Program-made: the position numbers and the translations under genes
NCBI GenBank assembly: GCA_050084985.1
Contig: JBITNC010000001.1
Span: 183,706,001 to 183,770,000, forward strand
Source of the DNA: Nageia nagi
Lineage: Eukaryota; Pinophyta
DNA length: 64,000 bases
Reading direction: 5' to 3'
Notes under the pieces: model-generated
Told to the model about the DNA's origin: nothing
Seen by the model: only the letters and a program-made list of their open reading frames with translations
Database searches by the model: none
Shown: positions 31,317 to 44,744 of the stretch, piece by piece
Position numbering within the stretch: position 1 is the stretch's first letter
How the letters are laid out: each line of letters starts with the position of its first letter

Positions 31317-33188
31317 TGTTGAGCATGTGTGATTGTCATTGTTGTCAACACGTGGTTTTGGTAAAGATCGGGTTCCGGAAGTGATGAAGTCAGCAAGGAG
31401 AATTGAAAAGCCGGGGTTAGTAAATAAAGCGTTCCGGAAGAGATGACGTCAGCGATTTCGGGCCTTAACCCAAAACCGAAGCCCGAAAGTGATGAGGTCA
31501 GCAAGGAGCGATCAAATAGCCGGCGCCAGTGAGTAAAACATTCCGGAGGGAAGAGATGACGTCACGGGAAGAACGATGTTCACATTTTTGAATGAAACCG
31601 GGTTCCGGAGATGATGAGGTCAGCAAGGGGTGATTAAAAAGGCCGGAGTCAGTAGATTAAGCATTCTGGAATGAAATGATAAAAGCTCAGTTGTGGAAAA
31701 AATCGAGTTCCGGAGAAAGTGAGTAGAGCATTCCGAAAGCATGAAGATGACGTCACGGGGAGAACAACGTTCACATTTTTGAATGAAACCGGTCCCGGAG
31801 ATGATGAGGTCAGCAAGGAGTGATCAAATAACCGGAGCCAGTGAGTAAAACATTCCAGAATGTAGAGATGAGAACAACAAAGAGAGATCAAATAGCCGGA
31901 GCCAGTAAATAGAATATCTCGGAAGCGATAAGGACAGCGAGAAGTCAGATCACAGTCTGTTGAGCATGTGTGATTATTTCTTTTTTTCGGAAGGCCACAC
32001 AGATACCTTGGAACTCTCTTCCAGAGTCCAGAGATGATGACATCATAGTGTATACAACAAACATCTGGACATCTTTAAGTTTCTTTTTTCCGAAAATGAC
32101 ATCAGCACGGACATCGCGGGAAGCGTTTTACTCTACTTCCGGAGTCCAGAGAAGATGACGTTAGCAGTTGGTGTTGAAAATTCTGGAAGGCCACGCAGAT
32201 ACATTGGAACTCTCTTCCGGAGTCCGAAAATTATGACATCATGGTGTATACAATAAACATCCGGTAAGCTAGTCAATCTCTAGGCTATAGAAAGAGACTC
32301 CGGAACTAAGGCTAGATAAAAAAGAGAAACCTAGAACTACCATTATGAAGAAGAAAAGAGTCCGGGATTATAAGAAATAATTAGATACTGTCAAATCTCC
32401 AAAATTAGTGGAGAAAGAGCTATACTTGTCTGAACAACTCTGTTTGAGCAATAGGAGCATTCGTCAGTTACAGCAGTTGCAGTCTTAGATAGTGAACTCT
32501 CTTAGTGCAGGAGCAGTTACAAATAAAGATTTTTTTTCAGTTTGTTTTGATAACGTGTGATGACAGGAACAGTTTCTTGGGGGGTTTTCTTGATGTGTAA
32601 CGGTTTTTAAGAGTGAATGTGAGATGGAGTAAGAGGGGCGTGTAGTGGAGTGTGAGGGGAGAAGGGCGGTAAATGAGGTAATAGCATGGAAGAGGGGAGT
32701 ATGAGGATGAGGTGAAGTGAGCAAACGAATATGCAGAGAGTATAGTGATTGTTTAACTGTGTTACTTTGGAGCTGTGTGCAGAGATCAAACAATGAGCAT
32801 TAGAGCTAGACCATTGAGGGTCTTCTAGAACTGTATTCTTTCCTCCTTATTGAATGTTGTATCAAGTGGGTGCTTGAGAGTTGGAGTTGGTGCTCCAAGC
32901 AGTAGGTGCTGCTATTTTTAAAGTGGTAGTTGGTGCTACCCTTCACAGTTGGTGCTGTGAATCTGTAAGCTTTCTTTAATGACTGGATTTGGATTGGAGT
33001 CCAAGCAGTCATTTTCGAGGATGTAGCCAATCTGGTGAACCTCGTTATATCTGGTGTTGTGTGATGTACTTGGTGTGCTTGCTCAATTTTCTCTGGATTT
33101 TAATCTGTCTTTATTTAAGAAGGTTAAATTGATTTTTTTTTGATACACTGATTCACCCCCCCCTCTCAGTGTCACTCGAAGTCCAACA
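31317..33188 (+). mobile_element. Candidate solo LTR with a modular U3
   Basis: The element starts TGTTGAGCATGTG and ends GTCCAACA, about 1.87 kb later. The flanks GTAAC (31312-31316) and GTAAA (33189-33193) differ at one base, as an aged 5-bp target duplication might. The end carries a CACCCCCCCCTCTCAGTG block, seen at the 3' ends of several plant LTRs. Only short frames are present. The first ~950 bp are repeat modules, GC-richer than the surroundings; the 3' part has TTGGTGCTG-like repeats (32880-32960). The start motif recurs at 31957, so the U3 has been partly duplicated. Copia membership is a guess from end-sequence style. Confidence 0.5.
31375..32265. repeat. Array of TTCCGGA / TGACGTCA modules
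   Basis: Degenerate ~60-bp modules alternate TTCCGGA-like and GATGAnGTCAnC blocks. Perfect TGACGTCA palindromes lie at 31444-31451, 31557-31564 and 31748-31755, with relatives (TGAGGTCA, TGACATCA) near 31492, 31613, 31804, 32038, 32097 and 32234. A second repeat of about 80 bp, starting at GGAAGGCCAC, occurs at 31987 and 32183. TGACGTCA is a core site for plant bZIP factors of the TGA and related groups, so this may be an enhancer array of the LTR. Confidence 0.65.
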
Positions 33189-35600
33189 GTAAATATGCTA
33201 ATTATACGAGATTTCTTAGTTGTCATCATTTTCCCATGATACTAGTCGTGAGATATGCATAAAGAAAAAGAAAAATACTACTTGTAATCAACCATTAAAT
33301 GTTATAATATAGAAATATTATATTATTAATATGATAACATATTATTAGATTTTTATAAAAAAAAAATTTGGTATAGTTAGTTAACTATAATTTTCATATT
33401 AACTATCTCAAACTAAATATAGATATTTTTAAATATACATATTACAATATGATTGCACATAAATACTAAACATACAATGGATTTTAGATCTTTTTAAAAT
33501 CTATATTACCATATGTGATAAAAATAGTATGTATGTAGATGATTAATTATTCTCTAAGGAGAAATTCAATATAGGATTAAAACATAATTCATTTCCTACA
33601 CATGTTCCTTATCTAGTTGAGGTGCTATTTTATACCTTTATATACCTTTGAATCTAAGATAGCCTACAACACCTTAAATTAACCAAAAAAAGACTTATTT
33701 ATATGTTAGCAATACTCTCTATCCTCAAAACAATATGAATGATTCTAAGTTACCATTTATAATGAAGCATTGATGCTTGAGGCTTATCCTCCATATATAT
33801 ATAATTTTGTTCACAATTTTTTTGACATCTAAATCATATATAAAATTTTGTAAACATAATTAAAGAGATGTATAATATTTTATTTTTTATTATTTATTTA
33901 AAATATTAGAAAAAAAATTATGTATTATAATACAATGAAGGTTTTCTTTCTATATTATAAAAGGAATGTATGGTATTTATTATTTAAATTGATTAATAAA
34001 TGAATCAAGCCAATTAACATAATACACTATGATAAAATGAGATACAAAAATGATTTATGTATTTCATCCATCTATAAAGTTTCATGGTTTGGGTAAGAAT
34101 ATTTGGGGCAACTTATAGTATAAGACTCAATGCAGTGCAAATTTTGTTAAAGCTATTATATCATAAACTCAATATGAGCTTAAATGGGGTGGCACCATTG
34201 AAGAATACACTGGGTAGCTGCAAATTATTTGTGCATGCTTACATTGAACAGAAGGTTGAATGATGATCCCACATGCAGGAGTGTTGAGGGAGAGGGAAAG
34301 AGGAGAGAGAGGATAAATGGGAGGGGAGGAGAAGTATGAAAGCATACTTAACTGGATGGGGTCAATGGGTGATAAGCAAGGTCGATGGCCTAGGGAGGGC
34401 ACTCCCATTGCACATGGGAGGGGGCTCTTCCTAGCATCTCCCAATGCAGAGAGTGCATGTCATAATTTGTGAAAGAGGGGGATCATGTCCACACAGCCTC
34501 CACCAAACACAAATCTTAACCCACCAATATTATGGGTCTTCCATTTGCTTCTTGTCTTTTACAAAGAATATTACAACCCATTAATATCATTTATTTGAGG
34601 ACCAATAAGTAAGACTTAAATGTTTGGTTTAGGAATGGAATGGTTTCAGGTAAATATAGATTGTATTCTTCTTGGTAAGCAGATGATGTATATTCCTAGG
34701 TGATTAATCTTGCATTCCAGCTTTGAGACGAGTAGCTACTTTAGTGTGGTCATATATCTTCAACCCCCTTTTCTCTACCTTACAAAGTTATTCTTCCTAA
34801 AATACAATGACCAACATTCTACAGATGTAACTCCTTAACTGAAATATGATGGAACCACTAGCTAGATCAAAGTAGGAGCAGAGAATCTACCAATGCTATA
34901 AATACCGACCTCAAATTTTCAAATAATGAGAGAGGTAAGGGAAAATATTGGCTTGTACTTATTTCATATGTCCTCATCAACCTTCTCAAATCTTGATACC
35001 ATAGTCTCTCTTCCTTCCCTTCTTGCCATGATGTATTCATATTTTCCTTTAGCTCATTGCTAGTTACTTTCCCACAAGTTTCTTACAAGTTGTAGACATA
35101 GTAATTTTGTGCTAAAAAAAAAGGTTGTTCTTTTATCACACAAAATCAAAGTATACAAGTGTTTATTTCAAAAGCACTTGCATGCGTTGGATTATATTTT
35201 CCATGTTTTGTATTTAATAAAATTTTTACGAAATATTTCTTCAATATAATTATGTATTACTTGTCTCTTACTTTTTATTTTTAACTTGTTCATATTTTCT
35301 GTATGCACATAAGTTGTTAAATTAATTTTAGTATACTAATGTTTGATTTTCTATATACAAGGTATATGTTTAAGCTTCCTTTGTATATGTGTAAGCATTC
35401 GTTTGGAATACAAATCAGTTATATTTGATAATGATAGTTAGTTACTCACTTGGGAGAGTTATATTTATATCCTAAGTGTCTTCTTTGGAGAGGGAGAATG
35501 CATAATGTTGAATCGATGATTATCAATCATTTTTGGACCATGTATGATGATGCAAATTCTTTGGAGCATCAATTTATTACATCGCGTGTTTGTTAGCATT
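33189..35600. other. AT-rich spacer
   Basis: No gene is supported. A purine-rich GGGAGAGG/GAGGAG tract lies at about 34287-34335. Short open frames over it are compositional and match no family. Confidence 0.55.
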
Positions 35601-35639
35601 ATGTGGGGGATGAGGATGGCTACTCTGCCAATAGCATGG

Positions 35640-36730
35640 AAAGTTGGTGTTGCACTCTGGTTGTTGGAAAATCTCTTATCCACCTTTCCCAGCATCGTCA
35701 AAGCCAACTCCAAAGGATCTTTAAAAGCAGATTAAATGTTGTAATGGTGAATACACTAGAATATGTATTGTACATAAAATGTGAAACATAGAGAATGCAT
35801 GTAAGTTATTTGATGAGATGCATGCGATATTTACAGCCTCACGACGTGTAGCGATCACAAAATATGGATAACATGAGAAAATTTTAGGTAGGTACAATTT
35901 TCAAGAGTAAAGCCCAACCCCGCAACCTTTTTCGTATCCTTTCAGCATGCACCATGATGGGAATTCTAGAAGGTGTAGAAATCCCTCAAAGAGTGATTGC
36001 AAATAGTCGTGCAAATAGCATAACATGTTTATGTGTTCTACTATATCCGAGAAGGACTAGTAGATGAGTCTTGTAGCAACTTTTATTGAAATTATTCTTG
36101 GGAATATTATTATACATGTATTATTGATCGCCTTTCGCTACACAGGTGCACCAAATTGGGTACGAAACGACATATTCTTGGTACGTGTACACCACTTATG
36201 AATGTAGGAGCAAAGATTATGTGGAAACAATTATTTTTGTTGGAGACTAAATATACTCCATCATATGTTCTCCTTTCAAATATTTTTGCTAAAGTGGGCA
36301 ACAAGGATGATGTTCTAAGTAAGGAAATTAATGAAAGATATAGGAAATAAGAAGACTCTTTGATGTATTTGGATTGAAGTTGACAGAGTATTCGTGCTTT
36401 TTTTATAAGAGATAGATTGAACACATGAGATCTATGGCAATTTGAAGAAACGATCGAGTAAGATGAGGGTAGCAAATTATATTTTCGAATATAATACCTG
36501 CGTTGAATGATATGGAAGCTGGAGATAAAGAATTGCTTAGAAAAGTTGGCAATTGCATTTAGGTTATTAAAGACTCCATTGGAAACGTTACTAAGGTTGT
36601 GAAAAGCCTTCGACTATGTGATGACTACAGTTCTGTAACCAAGTTTATCCCTAGGAATATTGCTACAAGGGATGCAAATCAATTTCTTCATTTCAAACAC
36701 GGAGAATGTTCTTATGGGAATTATTGGTGA
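35640..36730 (+). pseudogene. DYW-type PPR gene remnant 1
   Basis: Plus-strand fragments in changing frames follow the order of a plant PLS-DYW protein. A PPR unit lies near 35720-35830 (VNTLEYVLYIKCET, then KLFDEMHA), followed by the block SACTMMGILEGVEIPQRVI near 35945-36000. An E-domain stretch lies at 36200-36345 (PSYVLLSNIFAKVGNKDDV), and a DYW end reads HFKHGECSYGNYW with a TGA exactly at 36728-36730. DYW proteins edit organellar transcripts (C to U). Stops and frameshifts make this copy dead. Confidence 0.72.
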
Positions 36731-38039
36731 TACAAATTAATACGAACCGATTTCATCATTTCATTTTTCAAAAAAGTGTTGTTATTAATTATTTGTATGG
36801 ATATACAATGTTGTTGATTATAGACATCATTTTTTAGGAATCATCTACAATTGTAGAGTAAAGAGTTAGAGAAGGAAACACACGAATTGCAAAAATGAAA
36901 GGAGAAATATTTGAAGTAAATAAAGAACATTCAACGAATAATAAATTATTTTAGTAGGCTTACAAGTAACGAGGTACTTTAACATAAAGAGAGTAGAACA
37001 ACTTTGATATGTACTTTGCTCTTGGCTTTATTAGGATTAATGAAGGGAGTGAGCAATGCAAAAGTCTTGCATGCAGTCCAAGTTTGTTAATTTAAAACCA
37101 CGATTAATACTATTATCATTCACTTTCTAAGCATGAATGGAACCTTAGAACACAACAAGTGAAAATTGGATGAGATGCCACATAGCTTCCCTTAATAATT
37201 AAGCTGCGAAAAAGTGTGATGGCTTAAAGTTCTACATTGATAGTAAAATCAATGAGGCGTAAAAAAATACCCTTGCCAGCATGGTACTCCTCTAGCCATC
37301 ACCATCAACACATTAACCACTACGTCACACTACTTCTACGTCGACTATTTAACTTTCCTCTTACTATTTTTAATCTCAACTCCCATCTCTCCTTCCATTT
37401 GCTTGTTAAATTGCCTACAGAAGAGTAGAATACTGCTAGCAGGGGTACCTCATTCTCTCAATAGTTTTTGTTTTTTTTTCTAGTTTCTATTTTTTTGTTT
37501 TCAAGATATCTTGGAATCTACTATCGATTGTATGCATTTTAGAGATAAGTCGTTGCAATACCGTTGGGCCATTTTAGGGCTCCAAAAAGCTGGCGAGTCT
37601 GGTGGAAGAGCAACCTCTAGTGCTTACCTACCATAAAGGTTTATACAGATGAAGAGGAGGAGGAGGAAATTATCGAGGATGAAGAGATCGAGTCGAGGGA
37701 AGAGAAAATGATATCCAAAACAAAGATTTCAACTCAACCGCTTCCAAGATACCTAATTTTTATTTTTTTATTAAAAAATAATTGAATTTTTGAACGACTT
37801 ATTAGAAACTTATTTATTTATTAATTAAATACATATTAATTAAATATTTTGATTATGTTATCTTTTTTAATAAAAAAATAACACTTAAAATCAAAGATAA
37901 CTTTTTATTTACTTTTTTATTACATGAATGCTCTATTAACAGACCCTACTGATGTCGCCACTTTTAATCCCGACTCCACTTTGGGCTCTCTCGCCTATAT
38001 TAGACATGCTTTGAAGGCAGGAGAATAAAAAATCTGCGC

Positions 38040-38746
38040 ATTGTTTGATACACATAGTAAAAAATGCAATGATGATGGGCACCGTTTGGCAAACGTAGCA
38101 GTTATTTAACTAAATGCAGCGTTCAGTTTAAGTGGATCAGTAGAAATTGAAAAACAAAGTGTGACGACAGGAAAATACATCACATGATCGAATTTCTGTC
38201 AAATGTTGTGGTTATGAACTGTTTGACAAAATGCCTTATCAAAATACCACCTCATGGAGTGTAATGATCGAAGGGTATGCATAGAACGGATACATAGAGA
38301 AGGTTGCGAGTTGTTTGACTAGATGCGTAATGCAGGCACAGTTTCATGAAATGCAATGATCATTGAATATTCACAAAATGGATTTTTTTGAAAAGGCGTT
38401 CGAGACATTAACCAGATGCAATTTTCAGGAGTAAAAACCCCACTTTGTAACTTTTGCCAGTATTCTACCAGCATGTGCCAACGTATTGTACAAAGGAGCC
38501 GGTGAGTTGTATGACAAAACGCGCAGTGAATATGCCACAAAATACACAGCAGAAAATACTCGTGAAGTGTTTGACAAAATGCAGCAAGCATAGTTTATAG
38601 AATGTAGTGATTGGAGGATATGCAATGACTGCCATACTACAATCAAGTTTATTTTCAAAATTGTTATAGGGGACATTGCTATGAAGGATGCAAAACGAGT
38701 CCATTATTTCAAATATGGAGAATGTTCTTGTGGAGACTATTGGTAA
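38040..38746 (+). pseudogene. DYW-type PPR gene remnant 2
   Basis: Plus-strand fragments include a PPR unit near 38210-38290 (LFDKMPYQNTTSWSVMIEGY), FVTFASILPACANV near 38430-38480, and REVFDKMQQA near 38560. A DYW terminus follows: ICNDCHTTIKFIFKIV, then HYFKYGECSCGDYW with a TAA at 38744-38746. It keeps the CxxCH deaminase zinc part, but the upstream HxE part was not found. In-frame stops occur throughout. Confidence 0.75.
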
Positions 38747-38829
38747 TGCAGAGTAATGCAGTGATTGCTGGATATGAACAATATACAGAGACATAGTTAT
38801 ATGGAATGCAATGGTTGGAGGAGATGAAA

Positions 38830-39090
38830 TTCATGGTTAAAGAAAAGATTATTTTAATACGATGAAGCACTTGGGAATCAGCCCTAATTATATAACCTTT
38901 GTATGTGTTCTATTTGTATGCAGCCATTCAGTTCTAATGGATGAAGGTTGTCAATGCTTTAATAGTATCAGTGAGTTTTATTGCATTATTTCCAGGAATG
39001 AACTATTATGCATGTATTATTGATTCTTTTGGCTATATAGGCTACGATGAGGAAGCTTCGGAGTTCATTGTCAAAGTGTTTATAAGACTG
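38830..39090 (+). pseudogene. PPR fragment beyond DYW remnant 2
   Basis: Reads MKHLGISPNYITFVCVL, then CSHSVLMDEGCQCFN and, in another frame, GMNYYACIIDSFGYIGYDEEA. These resemble the 'HAGLVDEG...[22 protein letters not shown]' region that normally comes before the DYW domain. It lies after a DYW stop, so it must come from a further copy or a rearranged one. Confidence 0.65.
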
Positions 39091-42000
39091 TCTAGTTTTT
39101 TGCCAAGTTGGTTTCCAAAACTACCAAATAACAAGTTGTAAAACTGTCATATTAACTAACAAGGTGGTTTTAAAACTATTTATCTCTTGTTTTGTTACAA
39201 AAAAGACTTGGACAGTAATTGGAAGGGGTTTTTTTATTGAATTTTTTGTGAATAAAGAAGAGATCAACACTTTTACAAGGAAGACATCATACAAGATCGA
39301 AGATTGGAATTGCTATTGGGAGAATAAAAATCTAGATTGTAATTAAGCTTGAAATGTTGGTAACATTATAAGTTTTCTTTTATGATATTGCACTTAGTTT
39401 GAAGAATTGTATGCCTTTTAAATAAAATATTGTATGAGCATTGTTTTTATTACAATCTTCTTTTATGCTCTGCAAGTAGGTTATGTATTCTGGACCAATA
39501 TTTTCTATGTTATTTACAAAAAATATGTTTGCTTAACACTTCGTTACTTTCCATTGCCATTATCTTCTTCCATCTGTGATCCTTTAGATCAGATCTGAGA
39601 TTGCACTATTCTATATGTGGATTGAGCAAATACTGATTACTACAGAATTGGTTTTAGTTAAGCAAATCTTTCTTGCCAAATCCGAAAGTAAACTCTAGAC
39701 AATTCATAGCTGGTGATTCCTTTTCAAATTTTAATTTACAGTTTCTTGATTCTGAATTATTTAGTTTCTTTTTCTTTCTATTGTATCTCTTTCTTCATTA
39801 AATTTCTTTTCTTTCTTTGTTGCACTAAATCTTGGTTTGGTCGTGATTTTGGATTTTTTTTTTGGTAACAAATTGAAGCAAGATAAATCATAAAACTAGA
39901 AAACAACTCCAAAGTCTTTAAAATAATGGTGAATGGTTATTGCTTTACTGATTGAAATATTCCAAGAGTTTTGTTTTGATTTTGTGTATTTTGAAATAAA
40001 CTTTGAGGTTAAATTTCTTTGAAATGGACACAAGTAACGTTGTTTCACCTACATATCGAATTGTCTTTCCCATTTGACTATATAGAAAAGAAAACCTATC
40101 AACATGCCTCTTTTGGCAGATTAAGCATTTCTTTCTTGCTTTCCAAGTTGACTTCTATTTCATAAGTTGGAATAAAAAATCATTCCATAATTCATAAGAG
40201 TAAGAGACCTAGACAAAACTTACTGTATTGTGTTCACAAGTTTCGTTACCTAAGTTAACCAATATTAGGTAAGGTATTACAATTATTCTAAATGAATCAA
40301 TGCATCAATTTATTTAGAGTGTCACTCCATCTTTGTGTTTTTTACACATAATAAGTAGTACAAGTTCAACATTTCCAATTTAGTGTTTGATATTGTAGAA
40401 ATTATTTTCAAAATTTATCTTTTACTTATTGAATAATTTTGAATCATTAAGTTAACAAAATTAAATTGTACACATTAATTTTATTCATAAAGTTCATATA
40501 AATATTTATGTGGAAAAAATTCCTTGTGGGGAAAAGTCGTGGATAAAGAGATGAATCTTTATATTACTTTATCAATGATTTTAAATCTTCATATAAGCTA
40601 TATACATGAATAAATAATCTATGATAGTACAATATCAACTCGTTTTGGTACAATCATTAAATAACAATATTCCATAATGTAGAGTGATTCATGTATAGCC
40701 TCCCAAGTCTCCTAATTTGACATAGTCGATTAACCTTAATGCTTAACCTTCATTACCATGTCATGGAGGTTTTCAATGTTTATGTATAGATTTCATGTAA
40801 TGATTGTTATCAATGTGTGTACATGTACTATATGTCAAAATTGCATTATAAAGATCCTTTCAAATCAAAAATTTAAACCTCAAATACTTTAATATTAATT
40901 ACCATCATAATAATAAACTATAGAATTTTAAGAGCTTTCCTTCTTGCACTAAATACATTATATCTTCATAATATACTAATTCATGTCCTAAATTAACTTC
41001 ATATTCTTCAATTAATTAAAGTATTATTACTATACCTTCAAATTAAAGTACATATTTCATGAAGGGAAATATCATTTTAATTCCATACATCAAATGTGAC
41101 TTTTCCATCAAGAATTAAGGATAACCTTTCTTCTCTTTTTCAATATTTCTAATGTTCATAAAATATCATGAATCAAATATCCTTATCTACATAAATCATT
41201 ATATCCTTCCTTTTTCATATCCTTAACTTAATAAACCAAAATATTCTTATATATATTTATGAGCAAAAGTACTTGCTATTGTAAGAAAATAGTAATTCCA
41301 AAACTAAATTCTCAACTAACTAAATTAGAGTTGGTAATTACTTTGCAATAGATTCAAAATATATATATGAACATGAATAAATTTACCTTTAGAAAATATG
41401 GAAAAACAATCCTTCTAATGCATATAAGAGCATGATTAACTAAATGTTAAATGAGACTACTCTATATGATTTCATCCATATATAATGCAATTTAGACAAA
41501 ATATCTAACTATTCAAGCTTGGCTAGAAATCTTTTCCTCCTTTCTTGTAAGCTATATTTCTTTTATATATAATTGTATTCCTTACTATAATACAACTCCC
41601 TTGAAAAAGAAAATCATAATATTAAAATTGCAAAATAGTCTTAATATGGGTGCATTTTCTTCTTTCTTTAGAAACAAACTTGCTTATCACATTGTATTCA
41701 TTGCATGACATGTAGAGCAATTATGCGAAGGGGCCCTCGTACGACATGTAGAATAGTCATCAATGAATACAACATGATAGATAGTTAACTTTTGTTGAAT
41801 TTAAAGTCTCAATTCAAAGAGCATATCAAGATTTTCAAACTCTAAAGAAGGTTCATGACACCATTGACATGCAAACATGTATTTAATCCTAGTGTGATGG
41901 AGACTTCAAAAGGATACATGAACTCGTCACCAAAAAAACATAACTTGAGAGGAGAAACAATTGTGCAAACATTTCAAACAAAGGCATCCTTGCAAGTATG

Positions 42001-43050
42001 ACAAGGACAATATACCCAAAAAATCACTAACCATAAGGATTAAAGTTCGTTGACATGCTACAAGTGATTATCCCAACAAGAAATCACACAAAAGACAACA
42101 ACAAGTAGTTCATTAGTATAGTACTTAGAGGAGTAGTTTTGAAATAATATGGCTTTAAGATTTGTCTTAAGTGTCTAGATTGAAGACAAACGAAGTGCAT
42201 AAGCATGAGACTTCTTACCAACAAGATAACTTGATAAAACTTTTAACAAAAACCTATCCAGTACTCAAAATTATTTCAAACATTACCTACCAAGGACTAA
42301 ATCAACAAGAGACTATTTGTAAAAGCCAAAACCAAGCTAAGAGAAATATGCCATTCAAGAGCTCATGTCACTTTTCCTTGTGTAGATGAAGAAACATCAC
42401 AAAAAAAATAAGCTAATATGACATGCATAAAAATTGATTCTCTAAACGATATTTCTCCATACATATTCAAGAGAATACTACACTGAGGAGACAAATGGCA
42501 TGTATGATAGCTTCTTGAACCAAAGTTATTACTCACCAAGTGTGCATGCTCCTCTCCTCTTCCTTTATAATCTCCAAATAATACCACCAGCTATACTTCC
42601 TCAAAATTTCTAAGACTCCCTTGTGCATGGTGAGAGAAGTTGAGTTAGCATCGTGCATGGCCTTCTCCTCACATGTTTTCACCCCAATGTAATGTCCCCC
42701 AATCATTCACTTAATGCTTCTTAAGAACATCCCTCACCTGGGATTGAGATACCCTTGATTCTAGAAATCACACCAAACAAGATCCTCAATCATACCTCGC
42801 TCCCCTCTCACATTTCATCATCAACATCACAAAATTTAAAATATATCCCATGTATTCTATTACTATTAAACTCATTTATTTTCAATTTTTATTTATTTAT
42901 TAGAATTCAAACTATTGGATATAATACTCCTTTTATTTTTTTTAATCAAATATTTTTTATTTTATTATCTAAATAACACTTTATTTAAAAGAAATAATAT
43001 ATTTTATCATCTAAAGTGTATACATCTAGATATATAAACATATATATGTA
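39091..43050. other. AT-rich spacer
   Basis: About 4 kb with no supported gene. Near 41740-41800 the minus strand has a short VVFIDDYST-like match to Copia integrase, too short to call. The open frames at 42171-42389 and 42363-42587 match no family I recognise. Confidence 0.5.
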
Positions 43051-43059
43051 TGTGCAATG

Positions 43060-43935
43060 AAGAGGATCGAAATGAAATATTGAGCTCGGCTTGGTTCTTT
43101 GGAAATAGAGGATCGTTCCCCAAATGATGGAGACTTGGTTTCGATCCCTACAAGAACAAATAATGAGAGCACCCATTTGGGTGACCCTACCCAATCTGCC
43201 TTTTGACCTATGGCATCACAAGGTCTTTGAAGGAATTGGGAATTATTTCGGAAGATTTGTCACCGTAGATGATGTTCCCAAAGTTAGATCCATAATGGTT
43301 GTAGCACAATTTTGTGTTTTGGTAGAATTCAGAGTAAAACTATCAAGCTCAATAACCTTGGAAGAAGAAAGCAAAGATGTGGAACAAGAACTATGATATG
43401 AAACCAATAATTGCCTTTGCTCCCTTTGCAACCAGATAGGTCACATTCTGAATTCATGCTCGAGGAGTGTGTTGCGAGATAGGAAGGAATGGAAACCAAA
43501 GTTGCCACAGGAGGAGACACTTCCAGAGGAAGTGGCAGAAGGGAAAGGTCAGAAGGAAGGAGAAATCAACCAAGATAATCAAGGGGATAAGACAAGTGAG
43601 GAGGAAGAAGAAGATGAAAATGAAGTGGATAGCACATTGAACAATAATCCAATGATAGTCGAAGAAGTTCAACCCTTGCGAAATTCCAATGAAGACTGGC
43701 AGATGGTGGAAGGAAAAGGGAAGAGACGAAAGAGCTTCTCAAACTCAATTGGCACAATTATGAAAGAAAATCAATTTGAAAGGCAAATAATGACCAAAAG
43801 CTCATCAAAAGGAAGGCCAACTATGGGAAAAGTGAGAATGAAGGAAACAAAAAGGGATATTATGGATGGCAAGCAAGGCACACTTGACACCTTCAAGGGT
43901 AAAGTACTCTCCAAAAAGGGTGCCCAACAATAGTT
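43060..43935 (+). pseudogene. LINE ORF1 (DUF4283 plus zinc knuckle), plus strand
   Basis: The frame at 43124-43396 reads APIWVTLPNLPFDLWH and FEGIGNYFGRFV, the DUF4283-type block of plant L1 ORF1. After a stop, a knuckle CSLCNQIGHILNSC (about 43415-43460) follows, then a charged C-terminal tail in an open 154-codon frame (43469-43933) rich in Glu and Lys. No endonuclease or RT follows; after about 80 bp the duplicated segment begins. ORF1 proteins bind LINE RNA; this copy has an internal stop and has lost ORF2. Confidence 0.7.
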
Positions 43936-44245
43936 CTCTCCAAGAATGTTGATGGTTTGTCCCAAGTAGGAATTAAGTTATTTTGGGAATGTTTCAACAA
44001 AAATTCCAAGTTCGAGTTAGATTGGATCTCTTTGGTTCAGCCAGTGCGAGGATGGTGCGACCAATAAGTAGAAAGGAAAGGTAGTTGCCCGTAGTATGTT
44101 TTGTAGAAACTAAAGGGAATCTTAGAAGACAGTTTTTGAAATATGTGTAATACTGTAGAATATCTATAAACTTTTATATATACAGGTTTTGGGGCCCTAT
44201 TTTTTTGAAAACTCGTTGCAAATTTTTTAACCTTATCCAAATATA

Positions 44246-44276
<31 letters not shown>

Positions 44277-44744
44277 GTGTATGTGTGTGTCCACATGCAT
44301 GCATGCACCCATGCACAAGTATTAAGAAGAAAAATATTTAAATGAGATGTATATCTTAATTTAATCAAAAAAATAATTTACCTTTTTAATTTACCTCTTT
44401 CTTTGGTTGGTAAATTTTAACTGCAATGGAGATGTCATGAACTTAATTCAGGACTCTTATTGTCTTTTATGAAAACACTCTCCAATTGTTGGAAACTTAG
44501 AATATATCAAAGGAGACAATGAGAACTAATACTTAGCATGACAATGGTTCATATGCATACGAGATTTAAAAGTAACTACTTATAGCTAGGATTGTCCATA
44601 TCACCATAGAATAGCAGCTTATAACATATTTTACAATGGTTAAATTTCCTCGATTCAAAATATCGAAACGTATTTAAATGTTATGATGGATGAGTTTAAA
44701 ATTTTTTATGACAATTTTGTGCTCAATCAAGGTCCCAAACCTTT

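Noticed and set aside
32485-33030. Minus-strand frames of 60-102 codons.
   Set aside because: They lie in the 3' part of the candidate solo LTR, are Ser/Leu/His-rich by composition, and match nothing.
34169-34444. 91-codon minus-strand frame rich in Pro, Ser and Leu.
   Set aside because: It is the complement of a purine-rich tract and has no domain; compositional artefact.
41740-41800. Minus-strand VVFIDDYST-like match to Copia integrase.
   Set aside because: Only about nine residues, and neighbouring sequence gives no further pol block.
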